This document shows, piece after piece, positions 53,293-62,316 of a stretch of 64,000 nt of DNA; position 1 is the first letter of the stretch, and the number at the start of each line of letters is the position of its first letter. Source of the stretch: Entamoeba invadens IP1 (taxonomy: Eukaryota; Evosea; Mastigamoebida; Endamoebidae). The notes under the pieces are model-generated. The model made no database searches and had not been told where the DNA came from. It saw only the letters and a program-made list of their open reading frames with translations. The DNA lies in contig NW_004443770.1 of assembly GCF_000330505.1 (NCBI RefSeq), positions 242,330-306,329 of the forward strand, in the 5' to 3' direction. A program made the translations under genes and the position numbers.

Positions 53293-54405
53293 TCAAACCA
53301 ATTCCTCATTCAACAAAGAAATAACACTGGAGTTGGTATCTTTGAAAAATGGGTCCAACTCATTCATATCACTATCAACTGCTTGCAATGATAACATCAG
53401 TTGTTCCATATCCCATCTTTCATCATGAGTCTTCCAACAGTTTCTCAGAATGATTTTAAGGTCCTCTCGAAGGTTCTCACGAACACGTGGGAACTGCGCG
53501 TTTTTGATCATTTCATAAATCTCGAACTTGTTCATATTACCGTACGGCTTCTCTTTGTTCACAACTTCATTCAAAACTACACCAAAACTATACACATCAC
53601 TCCTCTCGTCTAAGTCCTGACCAAATATTTGTTCGGGAGATAAGTAACAGTCGTCGCCCTCTTCCCGGACATACCCATTGTTTAACGCACACCCACGAGA
53701 GATGTCAAAGGCCTTTGGACTGACGTTTCCAAAAAAGTGTGGCTCGTTGTGTTGAGTAAAGTCATATAACTTTTGTGCACATAACGCGACTGTTTGGATG
53801 ATCTCTTTGTCCGTCCCGGAAATGGCAGTAAGAGGAATCTCTTCAACGACATTTCTTTTTGAGGAAGAAAGCGGAAGACAGTAATTTCGACTGTGGTGAA
53901 TGGAAGTCCCACTTTTGACTGTTTCAATGAGTAAACCAGGGGTCTGCTCAAGTGTTTTGATTGTCACATCGGTCTTCTCGTTGGGGACAAGAGCGAACGA
54001 ATTTGGTTCGATGGACCCCGAGGGCAAAATTGTCACCACCACTTCTTGTTGTGACATTGAAGTGTTTGTTAGAGTGACTTTCATTTGGTCATCGAAGTAT
54101 TCTGGGAGTGTCACTTCTAAAGGGAAAATCGTTGGGATGTTTGGGGAAGGTCTTAAAAAGTAGTCGAAGAGTAAAAAGAGTGTAATGAACACAGTAATAC
54201 TCACTGCTACAATATCTACAATTCGAATAACTTTTAAAGGGATAGTAAGTTCTTTAGGCGTTTGATAACACTTTCCTTCAAATAGAATATAATCTTTAGG
54301 ACATGTAGTTAAAGTTGAATTCGTTTGATTTGTTGAGTTGGTCGTGTTTGTTGGTTGTGAAATAATTGAGACAATGAAGAGTGATAAGATAAGGACCTTG
54401 GTCAT
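53293..54405 (-). CDS. Transmembrane pseudokinase (TMK-like, N-lobe missing)
   Basis: Intact, 370 residues. A signal peptide (MTKVLILSLFIVSIIS) is followed by a short Asn/Thr-rich ectodomain with many NxT/S sites and one CPKDY...GKCYQ pair. A transmembrane span (IVDIVAVSITVFITLFLLFDYF) comes next, then a beta-sandwich-like juxtamembrane domain, as seen in the intact TMK of this window. Last is only the C-lobe of a kinase: YLSPEQIFGQDLDERSDVYSFGVVLNEV and RNCWKTHDERWDMEQL. There is no glycine loop or VAIK lysine. The catalytic HRDLKPxN appears as HFFGNVSPKAFD and DFG is not seen. It can hardly catalyse phosphorylation and is probably a signalling scaffold or decoy. GAACTG lies 7 bases upstream of the ATG. 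Confidence 0.75.
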   Translation of the reverse strand: MTKVLILSLFIVSIISQPTNTTNSTNQTNSTLTTCPKDYILFEGKCYQTPKELTIPLKVIRIVDIVAVSITVFITLFLLFDYFLRPSPNIPTIFPLEVTLPEYFDDQMKVTLTNTSMSQQEVVVTILPSGSIEPNSFALVPNEKTDVTIKTLEQTPGLLIETVKSGTSIHHSRNYCLPLSSSKRNVVEEIPLTAISGTDKEIIQTVALCAQKLYDFTQHNEPHFFGNVSPKAFDISRGCALNNGYVREEGDDCYLSPEQIFGQDLDERSDVYSFGVVLNEVVNKEKPYGNMNKFEIYEMIKNAQFPRVRENLREDLKIILRNCWKTHDERWDMEQLMLSLQAVDSDMNELDPFFKDTNSSVISLLNEELV

Positions 54406-54411
54406 ATTAAA

Positions 54412-54417
54412 CAGTTC
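54412..54417 (-). promoter_or_regulatory. GAAC promoter element of the pseudokinase gene
   Basis: GAACTG on the minus strand, 7 bases before the ATG at 54405. The position is very close to the start codon, as elsewhere in this window. Confidence 0.45.
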
Positions 54418-54970
54418 GTCTTAAAAATGTGTTTTTTTATCAAGCTATTTTATTAATTTTAATTTATTAATTGTACTTTGACGTATTGAATAAAACTTAT
54501 CTATTAATAATTGTATACCTTTTTTTAAATAATAAAACAAACTATAATTATTATTTTTCTTTTCATTGGTTAAAATTTATTTAATATTTTTTTCTTTTTA
54601 TTTGTAACAAAAAAGATACAAATAAATTATAACACACAAAAAGCTATTAACAAATACAATTTCATTGGGGGAGAAAAAAGAATTGGTTAGTTAATATTTT
54701 TGTTATTCAAAATTTGATATACCATATGATATAGTATTATTTACTATTTCAATAGTACACCTGTAGTGCTATTAATGTGAATGAAAAATACAATCATTAT
54801 TTGAGTAAGAGGCAAAATTGTATTATAACATACCAATGGACTATAATAAAAAGGTATTTCAAGTCATTATAACAACTTATTGCCACCATTGACACAATAT
54901 TGCCTTTTTTATAGAAAAGAAAAATATCATTTGATAGAAAAAGAAGCAAAACAACTTGCAAAACATTCAC
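54418..54970. other. Intergenic region between divergent host genes
   Basis: AT-rich, 0.55 kb, with no supported ORF. It lies between the pseudokinase start (minus) and the two-TM protein start (plus) and must hold both promoters. ATATACCATATGATATAG near 54,715 is a near-palindrome. Confidence 0.35.
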
Positions 54971-55336
54971 ATGACTTACACACAAGTTCCTGTCCAAATG
55001 CAGACGTACGCACAACCAGTCCAAGTTGTATATCAGCAACCACAGATGTACACCCTCCAACAACAACAAATGGAAGTCCCACAGCAACAACAAGCCTTCA
55101 AACAAAACACATCATACTTTGGAACTGCACTCTTGTATTTTATTGGATACATCTTCCCACTCATTTGGATGGTCCAACTCTTTTACATCTTCTCAAAAGA
55201 CGAGAACACCAAGTTGTGGGGGTACAGAGCACTCTCTGCGTTGTTGTTGTATCTTGTTATCTCATTCATGACGTGTTACATAGTGTTCCAGCTGGATGTC
55301 GAGTACTGTTACACATACCTCTATAGCCGAAATTAA
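54971..55336 (+). CDS. Small two-TM protein with Gln-rich N-terminus
   Basis: The first ATG in frame is 54971; the open frame extends upstream without ATG. The 121-residue product starts MTYTQVPVQMQTY. A Gln/Tyr/Pro-rich cytosolic-type segment of about 45 residues follows (QQPQMYTLQQQQMEVPQQQQ). Two transmembrane helices come next (TALLYFIGYIFPLIWMVQLFYIF and LSALLLYLVISFMTCYIVF) and a short tail. The layout resembles small Entamoeba proteins with Q/P-rich heads and a two-TM hairpin that resides in endomembranes. No enzyme motif is present and the function is unknown. Confidence 0.65.
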   Translation: MTYTQVPVQMQTYAQPVQVVYQQPQMYTLQQQQMEVPQQQQAFKQNTSYFGTALLYFIGYIFPLIWMVQLFYIFSKDENTKLWGYRALSALLLYLVISFMTCYIVFQLDVEYCYTYLYSRN

Positions 55337-55397
55337 TCACTTCTTCGTGTATTTTTGTTTTATATAACAAACTAAAAACAAAGCAATCAATACCAAA

Positions 55398-55407
55398 GAA
55401 CTTGCAA
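55398..55407 (+). promoter_or_regulatory. GAAC promoter element of the F-box-like/LRR gene
   Basis: GAACTTGCAA lies 13 bases before the ATG at 55411, only 62 bases downstream of the previous gene's stop. Confidence 0.45.
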
Positions 55408-55410
55408 ATC

Positions 55411-57060
55411 ATGTCTTCATTCAAACTCGAGACGGTCTTCCTCATGAACGTTGTTCTCTATCTCCCCCTTTCAGACGTGAAGACTTTTTACACTGTCTCA
55501 CACTCTACACAACAAAGTTGTCTCAGAATGAAGACAAACCCATGGGGTTATAGCGACGATATACATCCAACTGCTTCACTTGAAACAATTCACACGTTTC
55601 TCCCAAACATCGAGACCCTCACAATCCCTCACAAAGTCGTTGGTGTTGTGTTTCAGCAATTTCGTCACGCGAAACAAGTCTCTTACATCGACAATTTCAC
55701 AGAAAAAGAAACTACAAAACAATACAGACACATCGAAGCACTCAAAGCAAAGAACAAATTTACAACAACACTTGCAGAGACAACAATATACATCGGCCCT
55801 GCAAACATCATTCCAACTGACACTTCGAGAGTCTCGAAAATAGTTTGTTTGCAGGATTTCTTCTTCTTCACAAAGAAGATCGAGTGGTCTGCATTTCCCG
55901 TTCTCAAAACAATTGTCATCTTTTTGGTCTTCACAAACGAAACACTCAAAGCCGATTTGATGCAAATTAAAGAGCAGTGTATCCCAGACTCTATCAACGT
56001 CGTTTTCAAAACCACTTTCGCGTTTAAGCAACTTTTAACTTCAACAATTAAAAACATCTTCAACACTTTTTTGGATGGGGGAATTCCTGTGATATTCAAT
56101 GAAGATGAAAATCACACCACATTTGTATATTCACAACAGTTCAACACAAACTTCGCCAAACTCGAGAACTCGAAAAAGCAACTTGAGTATCAACGGTTGT
56201 ACCTCCCAACGAAACTTAATATCAGCAACAATGGAGACTACAACATTTTCAATTACCTCAAAAAGGTGAAGATTTACAATGCGAGTGTTGTGCTTCCACC
56301 ATCTATCGAAGAGATACATATCATGAAGAAAACTGTTCTTATTGAGAACATCGAGTGTCTCAGCAACTTAAAGACGATTTGTAAGTGCGACGATTATAAT
56401 GTGCCGACACGTCTCGTCGACAAAATTGTATTTGACACTGTCACATTCAACGATTACTACCCTTTCATCTATGTCATGTTTCTTTGTTACATTCTTCTTA
56501 AGCTTATGGTGATGCTATTTGTATCACATTTTGACATCTCCACGGCAATCTTGTCGGTCAAAATTGAATCGATGTTGTTCATGGACGCGTTACTTCTCTT
56601 TGTGTGTGGCGTCACCTTATTTGACAATCGGAACATACTCGTCTTTGTGTCCGTCTCAATTGTTACGATCTTTTGTTTGGTATTTACTTACTGCGGCTTT
56701 TATGTGACTAACACTCTGACAACAACAATTTACGTGAGCTCTCAGTGCATCCTTTCTCTGTTTTGTGCAAGTCTAACGGGAAACTTCAACTCGGGGGCTT
56801 ACAAATTCTCGGAAAAGCTGTACCACTACACACACTTTAAAGTCCTCCACTTCATCTTCTCACGCTTTGAAGGTAAAAACGGTGAGAAAATGTGTAGACA
56901 AGTTAAAATACCTTTCATGTACTTTGTCATTGCTTTGTCGTTGTTTAGCATCTCTTGTATGGCACATACAACGTGGTACTTTATTATTCTCTTAATGTGT
57001 GGCGTTGTGTTTATACTCGTCTACACATATTTCTTGCTCTTTGGAGATTCACAGCTTTGA
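55411..57060 (+). CDS. Entamoeba F-box-like/LRR-type protein with six-TM C-terminal domain
   Basis: Intact, about 549 residues from the ATG at 55411 (MSSFKLETVFLMNVVLYLP). The N-terminus follows a pattern common in Entamoeba LRR-family proteins. LExVFLMNVxLYLPLSDVKTFYTVSHSTQQSC looks F-box-like, a NPWGYSDD segment follows, then LETIHTFLPNIETLTI, the start of irregular leucine-rich repeats. From residue ~350 on, about six hydrophobic segments follow (for example YPFIYVMFLCYILLKLMVML, VFVSVSIVTIFCLVFTYCGF and YFIILLMCGVVFILVYTYFL). The joining of such a head to a polytopic membrane domain is unusual. Perhaps a membrane-anchored recognition protein; its partners are unknown. Confidence 0.65.
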   Translation: MSSFKLETVFLMNVVLYLPLSDVKTFYTVSHSTQQSCLRMKTNPWGYSDDIHPTASLETIHTFLPNIETLTIPHKVVGVVFQQFRHAKQVSYIDNFTEKETTKQYRHIEALKAKNKFTTTLAETTIYIGPANIIPTDTSRVSKIVCLQDFFFFTKKIEWSAFPVLKTIVIFLVFTNETLKADLMQIKEQCIPDSINVVFKTTFAFKQLLTSTIKNIFNTFLDGGIPVIFNEDENHTTFVYSQQFNTNFAKLENSKKQLEYQRLYLPTKLNISNNGDYNIFNYLKKVKIYNASVVLPPSIEEIHIMKKTVLIENIECLSNLKTICKCDDYNVPTRLVDKIVFDTVTFNDYYPFIYVMFLCYILLKLMVMLFVSHFDISTAILSVKIESMLFMDALLLFVCGVTLFDNRNILVFVSVSIVTIFCLVFTYCGFYVTNTLTTTIYVSSQCILSLFCASLTGNFNSGAYKFSEKLYHYTHFKVLHFIFSRFEGKNGEKMCRQVKIPFMYFVIALSLFSISCMAHTTWYFIILLMCGVVFILVYTYFLLFGDSQL

Positions 57061-57408
57061 AATTTTTGTGATGTGATTAAATTGAAAAACTCGAAGACAA
57101 AGGTACAAATTAGTGGTAGTGTTTATACTAATTTTTGTCATTGAATTATTATTATTATTAATGTTATTAGTATTCTAATAAATATGGTATTTTGTTTGTC
57201 GCACTTTTTGATGAATTATAGTATAAATTATAGTTAAATATAATATAATCATTATGTGATATTATAGTAAACTATAATTGATAAATTAATACAATCGGGT
57301 TTAACCCAGAAATACATCAATACAAAAATTACAAAAAAAACAAAAATGAAATCAAAACAAAAACCGAGAAAAACTCTGTGTTTTGAACCAAAAACAAAGA
57401 AAGAAGAA

Positions 57409-57420
57409 GAACTGAAAAAT
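57409..57420 (+). promoter_or_regulatory. GAAC promoter element (GAACTGAAAAAT)
   Basis: Located 6 bases before the ATG at 57426. The same GAACTGAAAA sequence recurs before the GH31 gene and at 62,492, so it is a shared promoter signal. Confidence 0.55.
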
Positions 57421-57425
57421 CAAAG

Positions 57426-58453
57426 ATGATTGCGGTATTCTTTACCCTTTGTCTAGTCCACGCTCTATACCCAAAGGAAGGCCCTGTGTTCGGGTATTCA
57501 AATGAGTTTGTTTTTATATCAATTTGTGTGACTTTTTCATCGCGGACCGATAAAACCGAATCATAAAACTAACCAAAAGCGTCACTTTTGAAATTAAGGT
57601 CAACGAGACGTGCTCTTTCGATGAATTCTACAAAGCATTCCAAAGCTCTGTAGCTAGCGAAGTCCAACAAGTCGTCTATTTTGTTGATTACAACATCAAC
57701 ACTGATGATTTTGAAAAGTTCACCACCTATGATGGGTACTCAGTCCTTAGAGTTTGTTTTCCGTTGTCAACATGTCCAATTTTCTTTCTACATATGTTTC
57801 GTCATTCCACCCCAACAATCTTATTTTTTGAGAAACTATCAAAAATTAATTATCAAACCACTCATTTATAATGTAATTATGCAAATATAATTAATTTTAC
57901 CATAATATGGTAAATCACTCACTCAAAGAGCGGAATAAAACAAGCGAAGAGCTCGTTCGAAGGTGAGAGGACCAACGTGACGTTCGAACAGGTTATCGAA
58001 AAAATTGATGAAACTATCAACAACAAGGTGTTTGAAAACCGCACAGTGTATCTTTTCAGTGACGCCGCAACACTCACAGACAACATCTTACTCCCATTCT
58101 CTTATAAGACCAACGTCAAGTACGTCAACCAAGACTTTTACAACATCACAGGGAAGGCTTTGATCATTTTCGCCTTCAGAAATGTTGCGTCGTTCGAGAG
58201 GTTACAAGAAAACAATGAAATCATGAGATCATTTTTTGCTAAAAACGAGAACACCACGCAGGCTGTGTTTTATAGCACTTTGAGACTTGTGGAGAAGAAT
58301 ACTATTAACGAGGCGACATGGTATAACATGGCGTCTACTGCTTTTATTTTCACTATACTCATATGGCTCATCTTGATGTGGTTCTTGCTCTACTTTATGC
58401 TTAGAGTACAGAGCATTGGTCCGGCTGTTCTTGGTAAGCCAAAAACAGACTAA
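57426..58453 (+). CDS. Secreted/luminal one-TM protein, three exons; faintly Ac45/Voa1-like
   Basis: Exons 57426-57505, 57580-57751 and 57929-58453 join in frame to 258 residues. Both introns (74 and 177 bp) start GTTTGT and end AAG. The second is unusually long for this genome. A signal peptide (MIAVFFTLCLVHA) is followed by a luminal domain of about 195 residues with several N-glycosylation sites (NET, NRT, NIT, NTT). One transmembrane helix (FIFTILIWLILMWFLLYFML) and a short tail LGKPKTD complete it. Size, topology and the W-then-TM ending recall V-ATPase accessory subunits Ac45/Voa1, but no diagnostic motif proves it. The next genes are also secretory-pathway proteins. Confidence 0.6.
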
Positions 58454-58620
58454 TTTGACTTTTAAAGATTAAATTCTATTGCATTTAATTTAATAATTCT
58501 TTGATTATTATATATTTTATTATATATTTTATTATATATTTGGTTAAAATATCTTTTTAAGTGAATAAAATTATAAAAGAACCATAAAAACAATGAAATA
58601 GAAAAAATATCCGACCAAAA

Positions 58621-58630
58621 GAACTGTGAA
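58621..58630 (+). promoter_or_regulatory. GAAC promoter element of the p24 gene
   Basis: GAACTGTGAA lies 53 bases before the p24 start codon at 58674 and 20 bases before a short upstream ORF. This suggests that transcription begins before that upstream ATG. Confidence 0.45.
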
Positions 58631-58640
58631 ATTCTTCAAA

Positions 58641-58658
58641 ATGAAAAGAGGAAACTGA
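58641..58658 (+). promoter_or_regulatory. Five-codon upstream ORF in the p24 leader
   Basis: ATG AAA AGA GGA AAC TGA (58641-58658) lies 16 bases before the p24 start at 58674 and is in a different frame. If the leader begins at the GAAC element, ribosomes would meet this ATG first, so it could damp translation. Inferred from position only. Confidence 0.35.
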
Positions 58659-58673
58659 AAATTAATAAAAGTG

Positions 58674-59291
58674 ATGTTATTTATTGTTGGGCTGGCTCTT
58701 TTATTGTGTGCGAAAGCGTTTCAAATGGAAATCCCAGTGAATGGGTTCAGGTGTGTCACTGAAGAAGTGTTTGAAGGCCAAGTAGTGCATGGTATATATG
58801 GTCTTGCTCCTGGTGCACAGTTGAACGGACGTCAACTTGAGTTTAAAGTATTTGATGATGAAGGAGAGGAGTTGTTAGTGTCAGAAATTAAAGAGGGAGA
58901 AACCAAAAACAAATATGCGTTGACACCGGACAACGACGGCGATTTAGATTTTTGTTTTGTAGATACCACTGCTATGGGCTCTAAAGTTCCTTTAATGGTG
59001 ACTTTAGACATCACCGTGGGGTTTAATGATAAACAACAAACACCACTCGCTGGAAAGGACAAAATCTCTCATACAGAAGAGATGGTCGACGACGCACACA
59101 AATCTGCGTATTACATCATCGAGTATTTACAAGAGTGCCAAAAAATAGAATACCACAGAAGAGATATTAATGAGGCTACAAACTCAAGAACAATGTGGTT
59201 CTCAATTTTGACAATGATTATCGTCGTTTTACTTACATTGTTCCAAGTAAATTCCCTCAAAAACTTCTTCTTGAGAAGAAAACTCATTTAA
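58674..59291 (+). CDS. p24/emp24 family cargo receptor (GOLD domain)
   Basis: Intact, 205 residues, from the ATG at 58674 (MLFIVGLALLLCAKAFQ); an in-frame GTG precedes it. A signal peptide is followed by a GOLD-type beta domain starting MEIPVNGFRCVTEEVFEGQV and containing two Cys about 70 residues apart (...DFCFVD). A coiled-coil membrane-proximal helix (IEYLQECQKIEYHRRDINEAT) comes next, then one transmembrane span (WFSILTMIIVVLLTLFQV). The cytosolic tail KNFFLRRKLI has the FF pair and basic C-terminus used for COPII/COPI binding. The length is standard. p24 proteins cycle between ER and Golgi and help load GPI-anchored and other cargo. Confidence is high. Confidence 0.9.
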   Translation: MLFIVGLALLLCAKAFQMEIPVNGFRCVTEEVFEGQVVHGIYGLAPGAQLNGRQLEFKVFDDEGEELLVSEIKEGETKNKYALTPDNDGDLDFCFVDTTAMGSKVPLMVTLDITVGFNDKQQTPLAGKDKISHTEEMVDDAHKSAYYIIEYLQECQKIEYHRRDINEATNSRTMWFSILTMIIVVLLTLFQVNSLKNFFLRRKLI

Positions 59292-59752
59292 TCTTTTAGT
59301 CGTAGTTTACTCTCTTTAAAAAAACATTTTGAATAACATTTTGTAAGTGTTGTAATATCTAATTATAATGATTATTTTATTAATAATGTATTAGATTTAA
59401 TTAGTTATGTAAATATTAATAATTTTACATACAAGTATATAAATTGTTATATATATAATATAATTATAGTATAGTTTATTTTAATAAATAAATACTTTAT
59501 AACAAAACATATTTATAAAAAAGATTTAGTTTGAAAAACATGTGTAAAACAATTTAATTAATAAAATAGTTATTCTATAAAAAAATAATGGTTCTAAAAT
59601 CATTATTATGTGTGTGTTTTTGGTATTCACAAACTGTTTCAAAAACATGTTTTGTGTTGATTTTTCCCGTTATTTAATGCGAAAAAAGTGTTATTAAACC
59701 CAAATTTAATAAACAAATCTCTATCCGACGACTTAACTCAAATTAACACAGA

Positions 59753-59762
59753 GAACTGAAAA
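59753..59762 (+). promoter_or_regulatory. GAAC promoter element (GAACTGAAAA) of the GH31 gene
   Basis: Located 11 bases before the ATG at 59773 and identical over 10 bases to the element before the gene at 57,426. Confidence 0.55.
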
Positions 59763-59772
59763 CATAGTGTAA

Positions 59773-62316
59773 ATGATATTACTCTTCTTCCTTCCTTTCT
59801 TGACATTGTCTGTTCCAAATCGCCCACCAAAATGTACCAGCAGGACATGGTGTGGGTTGAATAGATTCCGTTCTGCATCTCATTACACGACATCCCCTAT
59901 GAAATACACGTTACAATCGAATGTGTTGACATTTAAATTAACACCGACGTGGTCAGTGAATCAAAATCTGCAACTCTCTATTTTTGCATATGGAGACAAT
60001 CAAATATCAGTGAAGTACAACTGCCCGTCCACTCACATTAGATACAATGTCCCAATTAACACGGCGTTTTCTATAGGATCTCCACAGACTGTTACTGTAC
60101 TCTCTAAGTCAGCTTCTGTATCTGCATTCAAAGCTGGTAACACAAAGATTGAAGTGTATTCCAATGCGTCTGTTGTATTAGATGGAAAGATTTGCATTGG
60201 ATGCGATGGACAATTTCTGTATAGAGAGGACACAAAGTCTGATTACTATCCCGTTGGTATTGATGTCGAGTTTCCGACTACTTCTATTTTTGGATCAGGA
60301 AAGAACGTCCAACAACCATTACCTTTAACAGACTCTACTAACACCGATACCGAGTTCGAAGAACCTTATCACTTCTACGCGTCAGGGTACACCACTTTCC
60401 CAGTACATTCCACATCACCACAATATGGCACTTTACCCATCTTTGTATCACACAAACCCGGATCGACCACAGGTGTCATATTTAATAATCCAACAGACAC
60501 TTTCATTGATGTAACAACAAGTGAGAACATGGGCAATAACTCGAAGATCATTACAACATCAGAAGACGGCGATATTTCTTTGTACATCATTTTAAAGGAG
60601 AACCCGAAGGAATTCTACAGAGCATATTACAATCTGACAGGCGTGTCGTTTATGCCGCCTCGATTTGCAGTTGGCTTTCATAACAGCAAGTGGGGGTACA
60701 ACTCGCAGAATGTAGTTGAGAGTGTCGACAGTGATGCTGACAAATATGGCTTTATGTACGACGCTATTTGGCTCGATATAGAACATACCCACAAGAAGCA
60801 ATACTTCACGTGGGCCGACGCGGTCTTCCCAGACCCCCTTGGTTTACAAAACACGTTGAAGTCGAAGAATAGATACTTAATAACTATTCAAGACTGCCAT
60901 ATAGCTACAGATGACGGGTATTACGTTCATGATGAAGGAGTGTCGAACAACTATTTCATTAAAAAAGATGAAAATATGACTGAGGACTATGTTGGTGCGT
61001 GTTGGCCTGTCCGATCAAATTGGGTCGACTTTTTGAATGAGAAGGCCCGGACGTGGTGGGCTGGGTTATATGGGTACGACAAATATCAGAAGACCACTAA
61101 CATCGTCTTTGCTTGGAACGACATGAACGAACCAACGGAATTTGATATCCAAGATTTGTTAGTGAAGAAGGACGCAAGACACTATGATGGAACTCTTCAT
61201 AGAAATGTTCATAACTTGTATGGGATGTTGCAACAGATGTCGACACAAAAGGGACAATTAGCGCGAGATAACAATCAGAGGAGAAGCTTTGTCTTGACGC
61301 GATCTTACTACTTTGGGTCACAGAAATATGGAGCGATGTGGACTGGAGATTCCGATGCGACTTTTGAATACTTGTCGAGTCAAATTTCTCAGATTGTGCA
61401 ACTCAACATGTTAGGGTTCTTCTGTGGAGGAGATGTCGGGGGTTTTGCACATGACCCAACGACAGAGTTGCTTATTCGGTGGTATCAAGCCGGAGCATTA
61501 CAACCGTTCTTTAGACAGCACTGTACAAATACGGCACCACGAAGAGAGCCGTGGCTGTATGAACAAAGTGTCTCTGATAACTTAAAGAAGTCCGTGAATT
61601 TGCGATACCGAATGCTCCCATATTGGTATTCTTTGTTGTATTACCACAGAGTTAACCAAGTCCCAGCTTTAAGAAGTATGGTCTACCAATTCCCAGAAGA
61701 AATCAATTTGATGGCGTTGGAGAATCAATACATGATTGGAGACACGTATTTGGTGTCCCCCGTCATTGTCTCTGGAGAGACTAAACACACAGTGCAACTT
61801 CCTAAAGGCGTGTGGTACGACTATTTCAATAATACCAAGTATGAGGGAGGTGTCGAAGTCAGTTTGGACGTTGATCTTGAAACTATTCCAATCTATGGAA
61901 GAGGCGGATATATTGGAACAGAGAGAATTGTGTCTGAAGGAAGAAAATCGAGTTCCGAGAGTGAGAAGAACGATCATTTGAGAATTGTGATCTATGATAA
62001 CATGGGACAAGCAATTGGACTGTTTTATACTGATGATGGGATTAGTGTTGATAATTCTAATGGGTACGTCGATGTGAAAATGGCGATGGGAAATTACTTG
62101 TTCAGCTATAATGTGACAGGTGATTATTTATATGGCGAATATGTCGGTGAAATCGTGTTGGTGACCGACAAAGTAATTTCAAAAGTTTCTGTTTTGAGAG
62201 ATGGGGAAGACACAGTAGAAGTGGGATTTGTTCAAAAAGACGGAAAAGTTGTTGTACCAAATTTCAACAACCACTTCAGTTCACAATGGACACATTGGAC
62301 AGTCAAGTTTGAGTAA
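59773..62316 (+). CDS. Glycoside hydrolase family 31, ER glucosidase II alpha-like
   Basis: Intact, 847 residues, single exon. A signal peptide (MILLFFLPFLTLSVP) is followed by an N-terminal beta-sandwich and then the GH31 barrel. FGFHNSKWGY-type start of the catalytic core reads FAVGFHNSKWGYNSQ. Next come YDAIWLDIEHT, then FAWNDMNEPTEFD with the nucleophile Asp450, and MWTGDSDATFEY with the probable acid/base Asp526. FCGGDVGGFAHDP and WYQAGALQPFFRQH follow, and a C-terminal beta domain. Family members trim alpha-1,3-glucose from N-glycans on folding glycoproteins. Size and the secretory signal suit glucosidase II, though no retention signal is seen (ends WTVKFE) and a beta-subunit would be needed. 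A lysosomal alpha-glucosidase is the alternative. Confidence 0.9.
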   Translation: MILLFFLPFLTLSVPNRPPKCTSRTWCGLNRFRSASHYTTSPMKYTLQSNVLTFKLTPTWSVNQNLQLSIFAYGDNQISVKYNCPSTHIRYNVPINTAFSIGSPQTVTVLSKSASVSAFKAGNTKIEVYSNASVVLDGKICIGCDGQFLYREDTKSDYYPVGIDVEFPTTSIFGSGKNVQQPLPLTDSTNTDTEFEEPYHFYASGYTTFPVHSTSPQYGTLPIFVSHKPGSTTGVIFNNPTDTFIDVTTSENMGNNSKIITTSEDGDISLYIILKENPKEFYRAYYNLTGVSFMPPRFAVGFHNSKWGYNSQNVVESVDSDADKYGFMYDAIWLDIEHTHKKQYFTWADAVFPDPLGLQNTLKSKNRYLITIQDCHIATDDGYYVHDEGVSNNYFIKKDENMTEDYVGACWPVRSNWVDFLNEKARTWWAGLYGYDKYQKTTNIVFAWNDMNEPTEFDIQDLLVKKDARHYDGTLHRNVHNLYGMLQQMSTQKGQLARDNNQRRSFVLTRSYYFGSQKYGAMWTGDSDATFEYLSSQISQIVQLNMLGFFCGGDVGGFAHDPTTELLIRWYQAGALQPFFRQHCTNTAPRREPWLYEQSVSDNLKKSVNLRYRMLPYWYSLLYYHRVNQVPALRSMVYQFPEEINLMALENQYMIGDTYLVSPVIVSGETKHTVQLPKGVWYDYFNNTKYEGGVEVSLDVDLETIPIYGRGGYIGTERIVSEGRKSSSESEKNDHLRIVIYDNMGQAIGLFYTDDGISVDNSNGYVDVKMAMGNYLFSYNVTGDYLYGEYVGEIVLVTDKVISKVSVLRDGEDTVEVGFVQKDGKVVVPNFNNHFSSQWTHWTVKFE

